A stretch of 6,685 bases of DNA from Eubacteriales bacterium (lineage in GTDB: Bacteria > Bacillota > Clostridia > Acetivibrionales > STF1-152), in the NCBI GenBank assembly GCA_028703215.1, contig JAQVNH010000060.1:1-6685 (forward strand), in the 5' to 3' direction. This document shows, in pieces, positions 1 to 5,776 of the stretch. Below the pieces are notes generated by a model that saw only the letters and a list, made by a program, of their open reading frames with translations, was not told where the DNA came from and did not search any database. The first letter of the stretch is position 1. Each line of letters opens with the position of its first letter. Both the position numbers and the translations under genes were made by a program.

Positions 1-2
1 CG

Positions 3-437
3 GATATAGAACAGGACGAGATGATTATAAGCACAAGGCTGGCGGAGCAAAAAAGTCCGGAGATAATAAGACTTCTGGGGGAAAGAAGCCGGCTTATTTC
101 AATTGAGTTTGAAACTGATCATGCAAACGCCTGGCAACTTGAAACGGATGGATATGTGGACATTATATTTATACCTCAAGCGCTGGCGCAAATGTCAGGC
201 AGCGCGCAGTATTTAGGGCAATTCCCGGCAGAACAGGCAAGGAGGTATGAAAACATAAGAATTGCGGGGCTCGTGGACGCTCAGGGGAAAATAATCAAAG
301 GAGGTGAAAAAGACTCGACCTCATCAGACAATAAGCCTGCGCCGAGGTATGTGATATTAGAGGTGGTAAAAGGAATGGACGAAGAAATAGCGCTGGCAAA
401 AGTGTCGGGGATCCTCGAATTGTCTGTAGTGAAATAA
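3..437 (+). CDS. CpaB/RcpC-like Flp pilus assembly protein, C-terminal part (5' end outside window)
   Basis: The reading frame is open to the left edge, so this is probably the last ~144 residues of a longer protein. The ATG at 21 has only a poor ribosome site before it and is probably internal. The visible part follows the layout of the CpaB/RcpC family, which acts at the envelope in Flp/Tad pilus assembly. It has an 'EMIISTRL' stretch (as at the end of a SAF domain), then an ER-S-R-L-I-S-I strand leading to 'GYVDIIFIP' (the usual 'pGd.VDv' position), then 'RYENIRIAGLVD', and a final 'ILEVVKGMDEEIALAKVSG' that matches the closing strand-helix-strand where the family has 'L.v.peqAe.La.a...G'. 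No signal peptide can be seen because the N-terminus is missing. Other pilus genes would be expected upstream. The match is by remembered motif layout only, so another SAF-type envelope protein is possible. Confidence 0.55.
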   Translation, partial: DIEQDEMIISTRLAEQKSPEIIRLLGERSRLISIEFETDHANAWQLETDGYVDIIFIPQALAQMSGSAQYLGQFPAEQARRYENIRIAGLVDAQGKIIKGGEKDSTSSDNKPAPRYVILEVVKGMDEEIALAKVSGILELSVVK

Positions 438-475
438 AACCAGTAAATAAAGTCTTAAAAAAATGGGAGGTAAAA

Positions 476-709
476 ATGTCGGATCTAAATTTTGAAATCG
501 TCAGAACAATAGGCATTATCGGCGAAGGAAGCAAAGGCTGGAAAAAAGAAGTCAACATAATCAGATGGAATGAGAGAAAACCAAAACTTGACATCCGCGA
601 CTGGGATGAAAAGCACGATAAAATGGGCAGGGGAGTCACTTTGCATTCAAATGAAGCTGAGAATCTCAAGGGAATTTTACTGGATCTGGACTTTGAAGAA
701 TTGAAATAA
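476..709 (+). CDS. YdbC-like PC4-family single-stranded DNA binding protein
   Basis: This 77-residue protein matches the bacterial YdbC group of the PC4 (transcriptional coactivator p15) family, small proteins that form dimers and bind single-stranded nucleic acid; Lactococcus YdbC is the structurally studied example. The hallmark is the block at residues 31-56: W-N-E-R-K-P-K, D-I-R-D-W, then K-M-G-R-G-V-T-L. Before it, 'EGSKGWKKEVN' gives the basic strand that contacts DNA in the family. A short C-terminal helix (about 59-70) with an acidic end completes the fold. The length is typical, so the gene appears whole. The start is set by a strong GGGAGG ribosome site at 465-470. It lies 38 bases after the pilus-like gene with no clear promoter between, so it may be transcribed with it. 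The terminator at 750 ends the unit. Its role in the cell is not known from context. Confidence 0.85.
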   Translation: MSDLNFEIVRTIGIIGEGSKGWKKEVNIIRWNERKPKLDIRDWDEKHDKMGRGVTLHSNEAENLKGILLDLDFEELK

Positions 710-749
710 TATACTCTCAGCTATATAAATCGTAAAGACGCATTAATTT

Positions 750-786
750 AAGACGACAGCCAAAAACGGGCTGTTGTCTTTTATTT
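750..786 (+). terminator. Rho-independent terminator after the ydbC-like gene
   Basis: A 12-pair stem is formed by 750-761 and 769-780 (AAGACGACAGCC against GGCTGTTGTCTT, one G-T pair) around a 7-base loop, and the descending arm runs into a T-rich tract. It sits 40 bases after the stop codon at 709 and before the promoter of the next gene, so it separates the two units. Confidence 0.9.
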
Positions 787-808
787 GCATATACACTCCT
801 TACGCATC

Positions 809-836
809 TTGACCAAAACAAATTTTACTATACAAT
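809..836 (+). promoter_or_regulatory. Sigma-A type promoter for the UPF0316 gene
   Basis: TTGACC at 809-814 and TACAAT at 831-836 are separated by 16 bases. The A/T-rich spacer and flanks fit a housekeeping promoter. Transcription would start near 843, giving a leader of about 36 bases that includes the GGAG ribosome site at 869-872. No operator-like repeat is evident. Confidence 0.7.
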
Positions 837-878
837 ATAGTAAGTAATGAGCTGAAATATGTTTTAACGGAGAAAAAC

Positions 879-1493
879 ATGCCATTTGCAGATACGGACA
901 TTTTTAAATATTTGGTGCTTCCAGCATTGATATTCCTTTCAAGACTTCTTGACGTGCCTATCAGTACTGTGCGAATCATGTTCATGTCAAAAGGAAAGAA
1001 ATTTCTCTCGCCGCTGCTTGGCTTTTTTGAGTCTCTGATATGGGTATTCATCATCAGCCAGATCATGCAGCATCTTGACAATGCCCTGACCTACATTGCC
1101 TACGCGGGAGGCTTTGCTATCGGCTGCTACGTAGGCATGATACTTGAAGAAAAGCTTGCTTTGGGCACATATATGGTCAGAATAATCCTGAGCGACGACA
1201 CGAACGATATCCGGACAAAGCTTATAGAAGAGGGCTTCGGTGTGACTAAAATCATCGGAATAGGCAGAAACGGGCCTGTATCGGTCATTAATACGATCAT
1301 AAAAAGGCGCGATGTTGAAAGAGTCGTGAGTATTATTCATAACTCCGATAAAAAAGCTTTTTATTCCATTGAAGAGACCAGGAGTGTTTCGGCAGGCGTT
1401 TTCCCGAGCAGGAGAGCAATTAAATCGGAAGTGAATGAAATGGTGGCGGGAAATAAAAGTAAATTATTTAGCGCTTTTCGTAACCATAAATAA
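879..1493 (+). CDS. UPF0316 family membrane protein (DUF5698 + DUF2179)
   Basis: The 204-residue product belongs to the UPF0316 family, to which Bacillus YebE belongs; its function is not established. Three hydrophobic helices lie at about residues 8-28, 43-64 and 70-90, with the family's 'SRLLDVPISTVRI' segment at 21-33 at the end of the first. After them comes a soluble domain (about 98-175) of the DUF2179 type, which includes the 'GEGxxxT'-like stretch 'GFGVTKIIGIGRNGP' and ends with 'FYSIEETRSVSAGVFP'. DUF2179 also forms the C-terminus of YitT-like membrane proteins. The tail after residue 176 is basic and polar. The start is supported by GGAG at 869-872, seven bases before the ATG. The gene stands alone between the terminator at 750 and the leu promoter at 1510. 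No terminator is visible after it, so some read-through into leuC is possible. The family assignment is strong, the biochemical role open. Confidence 0.88.
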   Translation: MPFADTDIFKYLVLPALIFLSRLLDVPISTVRIMFMSKGKKFLSPLLGFFESLIWVFIISQIMQHLDNALTYIAYAGGFAIGCYVGMILEEKLALGTYMVRIILSDDTNDIRTKLIEEGFGVTKIIGIGRNGPVSVINTIIKRRDVERVVSIIHNSDKKAFYSIEETRSVSAGVFPSRRAIKSEVNEMVAGNKSKLFSAFRNHK

Positions 1494-1509
1494 CGATTAT
1501 CGATAAAAA

Positions 1510-1538
1510 TTGACAACGGCAAAAAAAATAATTAGAAT
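1510..1538 (+). promoter_or_regulatory. Near-consensus sigma-A promoter of the leuCDB operon
   Basis: TTGACA at 1510-1515 is a perfect -35 box, followed after 17 bases by TAGAAT at 1533-1538. The start of transcription would be near 1545, leaving a leader of about 75 bases before leuC. That leader is too short for a T-box, and I see neither a T-box antiterminator motif nor a terminator hairpin in it. I also see no good match to the palindromic CodY site around the promoter. The sequence therefore gives no visible leucine-responsive control. Confidence 0.75.
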
Positions 1539-1620
1539 GGTCTGATAAACAGCAACCGACAAAAACTACTCAAGATGAGACTTCGGCGGTTTTGCCACAT
1601 TCTTTGACAGGAGAAAAATT

Positions 1621-2883
1621 ATGGGAATGACAATGACACAAAAGATACTTGCGCAGGCGGCAGGTCTCAAAAGCGTAGAACCGGGGCAGCTGATCATGGC
1701 TGATGTCGATATGGTGCTCGGGAACGACATAACTTCTCCGGTTGCAGTTAAGGAGTTCAGGAAAATGGGAGTGGATAAGGTCTTTGATATAAACAAGATC
1801 GCCATTGTTCCGGATCATTTTACTCCTAATAAGGATATCAAGTCAGCCGAGCAGGTCAAATTCATAAGGGAATTTGCAAGGGAAATGAAAATAGTGAACT
1901 TTTTCGAGGTGGGGCAGATGGGCATTGAGCACGCTCTGCTGCCTGAAAAAGGACTCGTCGTGAGCGGCGTTGTCGTACTCGGAGCTGATTCCCACACTTG
2001 CACATACGGCGCGCTCGGAGCCTTCTCAACAGGCGGGGGCAGCACTGACATGGCAGCCGCAATGGCTACCGGCAAGGCATGGTTCAAAGTCCCGGAGGCA
2101 ATAAAATTGATTTTAAAAGGCAAACCCTCGAAATGGGTGAGCGGGAAAGACATAATACTCCATATAATCGGAATGATCGGAGTTGACGGGGCGCTATACA
2201 AGTCAATGGAATTCACCGGAGAAGGACTGAAATATCTGTCCATGGACGATAGATTTACTGTGGCAAATATGGCGATCGAAGCGGGAGCAAAGAACGGCAT
2301 CTTTCCGGTAGACGAAAAAACCGCTGCATATGTCAAAGAGCATTCGGAAAAACCTTACAAGGTTTTTGAAGCAGATGAGGATGCAAAATATACTTCCACT
2401 TATGAGATCGACCTCTCAAAACTAAAACTGACGATAGCCTTCCCGCATTTGCCTGAGAATACCAAAACCATCGATGAAATCGGAGATGTGAAAATAGACC
2501 AGGTCGTTATCGGGTCATGCACAAATGGCAGAATAGAGGACATGAGGATCGCTGCGCAGATACTTAAAGGCAGAAAGGTACATCCGGATGTAAGGTGCAT
2601 TATAATCCCCGCAACCCAAAAAATATGGAAACAGTCTATGAACGAGGGATTATTCGATATATTTATTGATGCGGGAGCCGCGGTCAGCACTCCGACTTGC
2701 GGTCCTTGCTTAGGCGGACACATGGGGATACTGGCAAAGGGAGAAAGAGCGGTTTCCACCACAAACAGAAATTTTGTCGGCAGAATGGGGGATCCCGGGA
2801 GCGAGGTATACCTGGCAAGCCCTGCAGTGGCAGCTGCTACGGCGATAGCCGGGAAAATAGCATCACCGGACGATTTGAAATAA
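1621..2883 (+). CDS. leuC: 3-isopropylmalate dehydratase, large subunit
   Basis: With LeuD this forms isopropylmalate isomerase, a cytoplasmic aconitase-type enzyme that converts 2-isopropylmalate to 3-isopropylmalate in leucine synthesis. The 420-residue length fits the shorter, archaeal/clostridial-type LeuC with a separate small subunit. The three cysteines that hold the [4Fe-4S] cluster are present: C300 in 'GSCTNGR', and C360 and C363 in 'PTCGPCLGG'. Other aconitase-family signatures are 'PDHFTP' near residues 64-69, 'GADSHTCTYGALG' (D123-S124-H125-T126) and 'NRNFVGRMGDP' towards the C-terminus. The ATG at 1621 is favoured over the in-frame ATG at 1627 because AGGAG at 1609-1613 is seven bases before it. 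It is the first gene of the operon, 41 bases ahead of leuD. Homoaconitase and related dehydratases look similar, but the partner genes favour leucine synthesis. Confidence 0.93.
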   Translation: MGMTMTQKILAQAAGLKSVEPGQLIMADVDMVLGNDITSPVAVKEFRKMGVDKVFDINKIAIVPDHFTPNKDIKSAEQVKFIREFAREMKIVNFFEVGQMGIEHALLPEKGLVVSGVVVLGADSHTCTYGALGAFSTGGGSTDMAAAMATGKAWFKVPEAIKLILKGKPSKWVSGKDIILHIIGMIGVDGALYKSMEFTGEGLKYLSMDDRFTVANMAIEAGAKNGIFPVDEKTAAYVKEHSEKPYKVFEADEDAKYTSTYEIDLSKLKLTIAFPHLPENTKTIDEIGDVKIDQVVIGSCTNGRIEDMRIAAQILKGRKVHPDVRCIIIPATQKIWKQSMNEGLFDIFIDAGAAVSTPTCGPCLGGHMGILAKGERAVSTTNRNFVGRMGDPGSEVYLASPAVAAATAIAGKIASPDDLK

Positions 2884-2924
2884 AGCGACAGGTATTCAGA
2901 TATAGGAATTGGAGCTGAGTAATC

Positions 2925-3434
2925 ATGAAAATAGAGGGAAAGGCAATAAAATACGGAAACGATGTCAATACCGACGTGATAATACCTGCAAGATATTTAA
3001 ATACATCTGATCCGGGCGAGCTCGCCCTCCATTGCATGGAGGATCTGGACAGCAAATTTGCCGAAAGAATAAAAACCGGGGATGTAATGGTTGCCGGGAA
3101 AAATTTTGGGTGCGGTTCATCAAGGGAGCATGCTCCAATAGCTATAAAAGCGGCAGGGATCTCATGTGTAATAGCCGAAACATTCAGCCGCATTTTCTAC
3201 AGAAATGCTATAAACATAGGTCTCCCGATACTTGAATGTCCGGATGCCGCAAAAGAGATAAAAGACGGAGACATCATTGCAGTTGATTTAGATACAGGAA
3301 AGATCAAAAACATAGAATCAAGGAACGAATACACAGCACAGCCGTTTCCGGGATTTATGCAGGAAATAATCGAATCCGACGGACTTGTAAATTATATTAG
3401 AAAGTCACTTAAAACGAGTAAAGGAGAAAAATGA
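2925..3434 (+). CDS. leuD: 3-isopropylmalate dehydratase, small subunit
   Basis: This is the swivel-domain partner of LeuC, which closes over the iron-sulfur active site and helps bind the substrate. The 169-residue protein has the family opening 'YGNDVNTDVIIPARYLNT' and the catalytic-site block 'FGCGSSREHAP', with C63, S65, S66 and R67. A 'TFSRIFYRNAINIGLP' segment follows. The loop after R23 reads Y24-L25-N26-T27; this loop tunes substrate choice between isopropylmalate and homoaconitate enzymes, and from memory this form is common in clostridial LeuD. GGAG at 2911-2914 supports the ATG at 2925. The stop codon (3432-3434) directly abuts the leuB start, so the two are probably translated in a coupled way. 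The charged tail 'KTSKGEK' after about residue 160 partly reflects the leuB ribosome site being encoded there. Confidence 0.93.
   Translation: MKIEGKAIKYGNDVNTDVIIPARYLNTSDPGELALHCMEDLDSKFAERIKTGDVMVAGKNFGCGSSREHAPIAIKAAGISCVIAETFSRIFYRNAINIGLPILECPDAAKEIKDGDIIAVDLDTGKIKNIESRNEYTAQPFPGFMQEIIESDGLVNYIRKSLKTSKGEK
3421..3426 (+). promoter_or_regulatory. leuB ribosome binding site inside the end of leuD
   Basis: AAGGAG lies within the last leuD codons, eight bases before the leuB ATG at 3435. It decides between that ATG and another ATG at 3431, which runs out of frame into a stop within a few codons. The layout implies that ribosomes finishing leuD can restart on leuB. Confidence 0.75.
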
Positions 3435-4493
3435 ATGAAAAAGTATAAAATCGCAGTTATCCCGGGTGACGGGACCGGACCTGAGGTTATGGACGAAAAC
3501 ATAAAAGTCCTGAACGAAGTCTCCAAAAAATATGGTTTTGAGCTTGATTATGAATTTATGGATTTCGATGGCACGAGATATCTAAAAACCGGTACGGTTC
3601 TCACCAACGACGATATTGCCCGGGTATCCGGCAAGGATGCTATACTTCTGGGAGCTATCGGCCACCCGGATGTAAAACCCGGCATCCTCGAAAAAGGGAT
3701 CCTGCTGAAGCTGAGATTCGAACTTGACCAATATGTGAACTTAAGGCCAGTCAAGCTTTATGAGGGGGTAGAAACTCCTCTCAAAGACAAAGGTCCGGCT
3801 GACATAGATTTTGTAGTTGTAAGAGAAAATACCGAAGGTCTTTATTGCGGCACAGGAGGATTTTTGAAGAAGGGGACTCCTGACGAGGTTGCTATCCAGG
3901 ATTCGATCAATACCCGCAAGGGTGTTGAACGTTGCATAAGATTCGCATTTGAATACGCGAGGAAGAGAAACAAGAAGAAAATGGTGACCTTATGCGGCAA
4001 GACGAACGTCCTGACGTATGCCTTTGATCTATGGGAAAGGGCCTTCTATGAAGTTGCTAAAGAATATCCCGATATAAAAACCGACTATGCCCATGTTGAC
4101 GCTACCTGCATGTGGATGGTGAAAAACCCCGAGCATTTTGATGTTATAGTTACAGACAATCTTTTCGGAGATATTATCACCGACCTGGGCGCGGTTTTGC
4201 AGGGGGGAATGGGAATAGCGGCGGGAGGCAACATCAATCCCGAAGGCGTTTCCATGTTTGAGCCGATCGGGGGATCGGCCCCGAAATATACCGGTAAAAA
4301 TGTTATCAATCCTATTGCCTGCATCGCTTCCGGACAGATGATGCTTGAACAGCTTGGAGAAACACAGGCTGCAGCCTCTATAGAGAACGCAATAATGAAA
4401 GCTGTTAAAAATGACATCAAGAGCATGTCCGCAGGAAAGATGGGATATGGGACCAGAGAAACGGGAGATCTTATAAAGGAATATCTTGAATGA
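3435..4493 (+). CDS. leuB: 3-isopropylmalate dehydrogenase
   Basis: LeuB oxidises 3-isopropylmalate, which then loses CO2 to give 2-oxoisocaproate, the direct precursor of leucine. The 352-residue protein is a full-length beta-decarboxylating dehydrogenase. It opens with 'IPGDGTGPEV'; the substrate-binding arginines are R94 and R104 (in 'LLKLR...NLRP') and R130 (in 'RENTEG'), the catalytic pair is Y137 and K189, and the metal-binding aspartates are D222, D246 and D250, spaced as in Thermus LeuB. L90 and L91 sit where LeuB enzymes hold the isopropyl group, which favours isopropylmalate over isocitrate or homoisocitrate. Two features are unusual: the cofactor loop reads 'EPIGGSAPKYTG', with Gly for the usual His (G279) and K284-Y285 for the usual Asp-Ile/Leu. 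From memory the sequence is closer to an actinobacterial-like LeuB group than to the Bacillus type. A tartrate dehydrogenase-like activity cannot be excluded, but operon context makes LeuB the best call. Confidence 0.88.
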   Translation: MKKYKIAVIPGDGTGPEVMDENIKVLNEVSKKYGFELDYEFMDFDGTRYLKTGTVLTNDDIARVSGKDAILLGAIGHPDVKPGILEKGILLKLRFELDQYVNLRPVKLYEGVETPLKDKGPADIDFVVVRENTEGLYCGTGGFLKKGTPDEVAIQDSINTRKGVERCIRFAFEYARKRNKKKMVTLCGKTNVLTYAFDLWERAFYEVAKEYPDIKTDYAHVDATCMWMVKNPEHFDVIVTDNLFGDIITDLGAVLQGGMGIAAGGNINPEGVSMFEPIGGSAPKYTGKNVINPIACIASGQMMLEQLGETQAAASIENAIMKAVKNDIKSMSAGKMGYGTRETGDLIKEYLE

Positions 4494-4518
4494 CCTAAAA
4501 AAAGCTGCCGGATACAAT
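4490..4518 (+). promoter_or_regulatory. Possible phosphatase promoter overlapping the leu terminator
   Basis: ATGACC at 4490-4495 (four of six matches to the -35 consensus, overlapping the leuB stop) is followed after 17 bases by TACAAT at 4513-4518 (five of six matches to the -10). The -10 lies in the loop of the leu terminator. Transcription would start near 4525 and give a leader of about 32 bases. It is proposed because the phosphatase gene begins only 24 bases after the terminator and no better promoter fits there. The -35 is weak, so an upstream promoter inside leuB or terminator read-through is equally possible. Confidence 0.35.
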
Positions 4519-4532
4519 TCGGCAGCTTTTTT
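4498..4532 (+). terminator. Rho-independent terminator of the leu operon
   Basis: GCTGCCG and CGGCAGC form a GC-rich core stem around the 9-base loop 4511-4519, extended by A-T pairs (4498-4510 with 4520-4532). The stem ends in a run of six T. It begins five bases after the leuB stop codon. The flanking A and T runs would let it work to some degree on the other strand too. Confidence 0.9.
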
Positions 4533-4556
4533 AATATTTCGAAAAGAGGCTGGGCG

Positions 4557-5765
4557 ATGAACAGAAGACAATTTATAAATTTGATGATCTCACTGCTGCT
4601 TATAACTGTTATGGCTTTCACATCGGGTTGCGACACAAAAAGCGCGGCGGATACAACACATCCGTCAACAGAACCAACTACGACCGTTGAATCACTGCCT
4701 TATGTAAAAAATGTTATTTTGCTGATAGGAGACGGCATGGGACTGGCTCATATCGATGCGGCCAGATTGTACTATGCGGGCAGGGAAGGCCTGCTTAATA
4801 TGCAGCAGATGCCTGTAACGGGTTTTATCACCTCATATTCGGCCAATAATTTGATCACTGACTCCGCAGCCGCTGGGACGGCTCTTTCAACCGGGTTTAA
4901 AACCAACAACGACATAGTGGCTATGAGCCCTGATGGAAAGACCTACACTACCATAGCGGAAGCGTGCCAAAAAGAAGGGTTGTCGATCGGCATTGTTACA
5001 ACCACTTCAATTCTTGACGCCACACCCGCGGCTTTTTCAAGCCATGCTATGGCAAGGGGAAGCAGCATTGAAATAGCGCAGGGATTTTTAAAGAATAAGT
5101 TCAACGTAGTTCTCGGCGGAGGTGCAAATGCTTATAAGCCTCTGATAACCAAAGCAAATGAATTGGGATATAAAGTCGCTCTCACCGAAGAAGAAATGGA
5201 CGAAGCCGACTGCGAATACCTGATGGGGCTTTTCAACGCCAGCAACATGACCGGAACGGGAGTAAACGAGCCAACCATAGCGGAGATGACGAAAAAGGCA
5301 ATCGAAATTTTGGGCAAAGATGAAGATGGTTTTTTCCTTATGGTTGAAGGCGGACTCATAGATAAGGGCAGTCATGCCCAGGATCCCATATACACTTTAC
5401 CTCAGACCCTTGCTTTTGACGAAGCTGTCAAGACAGCAGTCGATTTTGCCGCGCTCGACGAGAATACATTGGTGATAGTAACGGCGGACCATGAGACCGG
5501 AGATGCCTATATAGGAAAAGGAAACATGGATGGCAAAGAATTCGGCTACTTTTTTGGAATTAAAGACCACTCGGGTGTTTCCTTGCCTGTGTTTGCTTAT
5601 GGACCCGAATCGGAAGCATTTATGGGATTTTATGATAATACCGATATACCCAAAAAAATCGCTGCTTTGCTCGGAATAGAAAAATTCCCTTTTATTCTTG
5701 AATCTGAGCCTGTTGCGGAAGGTACCACGTCAGAAACGGCAGCCGAAACATCTGTGGCAAACTAG
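4557..5765 (+). CDS. phoA: PhoA-family alkaline phosphatase, predicted lipoprotein
   Basis: This 402-residue secreted enzyme should release phosphate from phosphomonoesters outside the membrane. All PhoA metal and catalytic residues can be placed: D59 in 'GDGMG', nucleophile S103 in 'TDSAAAGTA', D154 and T156 in 'LDATPAA', phosphate-binding R167, E264, D269 and H273 in 'EGGLIDKGSH', D311-H312 in 'TADHETGD', and H338 in 'KDHSGV'. Their order and local spacing follow E. coli PhoA, but the protein is shorter, with only 25 residues between H312 and H338. The N-terminus has R3-R4-Q-F-I, a hydrophobic core (9-21) and a Cys at 25 in 'TSGC', which fits a lipoprotein anchor; Thr rather than Leu at the -3 position is less usual. 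A Thr/Ser-rich linker (about 26-46) would space the enzyme from the membrane. The start is supported by AGAGG at 4545-4549. No Pho box is recognisable upstream. Convergent with the glycerate kinase gene. Confidence 0.92.
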   Translation: MNRRQFINLMISLLLITVMAFTSGCDTKSAADTTHPSTEPTTTVESLPYVKNVILLIGDGMGLAHIDAARLYYAGREGLLNMQQMPVTGFITSYSANNLITDSAAAGTALSTGFKTNNDIVAMSPDGKTYTTIAEACQKEGLSIGIVTTTSILDATPAAFSSHAMARGSSIEIAQGFLKNKFNVVLGGGANAYKPLITKANELGYKVALTEEEMDEADCEYLMGLFNASNMTGTGVNEPTIAEMTKKAIEILGKDEDGFFLMVEGGLIDKGSHAQDPIYTLPQTLAFDEAVKTAVDFAALDENTLVIVTADHETGDAYIGKGNMDGKEFGYFFGIKDHSGVSLPVFAYGPESEAFMGFYDNTDIPKKIAALLGIEKFPFILESEPVAEGTTSETAAETSVAN

Positions 5766-5776
5766 GCGAATATTGG

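Noticed and set aside
420..448. Promoter for the PC4-like gene (TTGTCT then GTAAAT)
   Set aside because: The -10 is poor and the -35 weak; co-transcription with the gene upstream explains expression as well.
1492..1506. Small inverted repeats around CGATTATCG after the UPF0316 gene as a terminator
   Set aside because: The stem is only four pairs and no T-tract follows.
1575..1607. Ten-codon reading frame (M-R-L-R-R-F-C-H-I-L) in the leuC leader, a possible leader peptide
   Set aside because: It has only two leucine codons, not adjacent, no ribosome site before it, and no terminator/antiterminator hairpins follow. It looks like chance.
1545..1620. T-box, riboswitch or attenuator in the leu leader
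   Set aside because: The leader is only about 75 bases. The best pairing (CAAGATG with CATTCTTTG) needs two bulges and no U-tract follows.
1815..2336. Minus-strand open frame of 173 codons inside leuC
   Set aside because: It lies antisense to well-conserved leuC sequence, with Pro/Ser/Ala-rich content typical of a shadow frame and no start signals.
1621..4493. Homoaconitase/homoisocitrate dehydrogenase (lysine or coenzyme B route) instead of leuCDB
   Set aside because: LeuB residues L90-L91 fit the isopropyl pocket and the LeuD loop is of the form I associate with bacterial LeuD. The alternative is not strictly excluded without a tree.
4029..4636. Two long overlapping minus-strand open frames (173-183 codons) across leuB and the phosphatase start
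   Set aside because: They are mirror frames of leuB, cross the leu terminator, lack ribosome sites, and their translations show no family motif.
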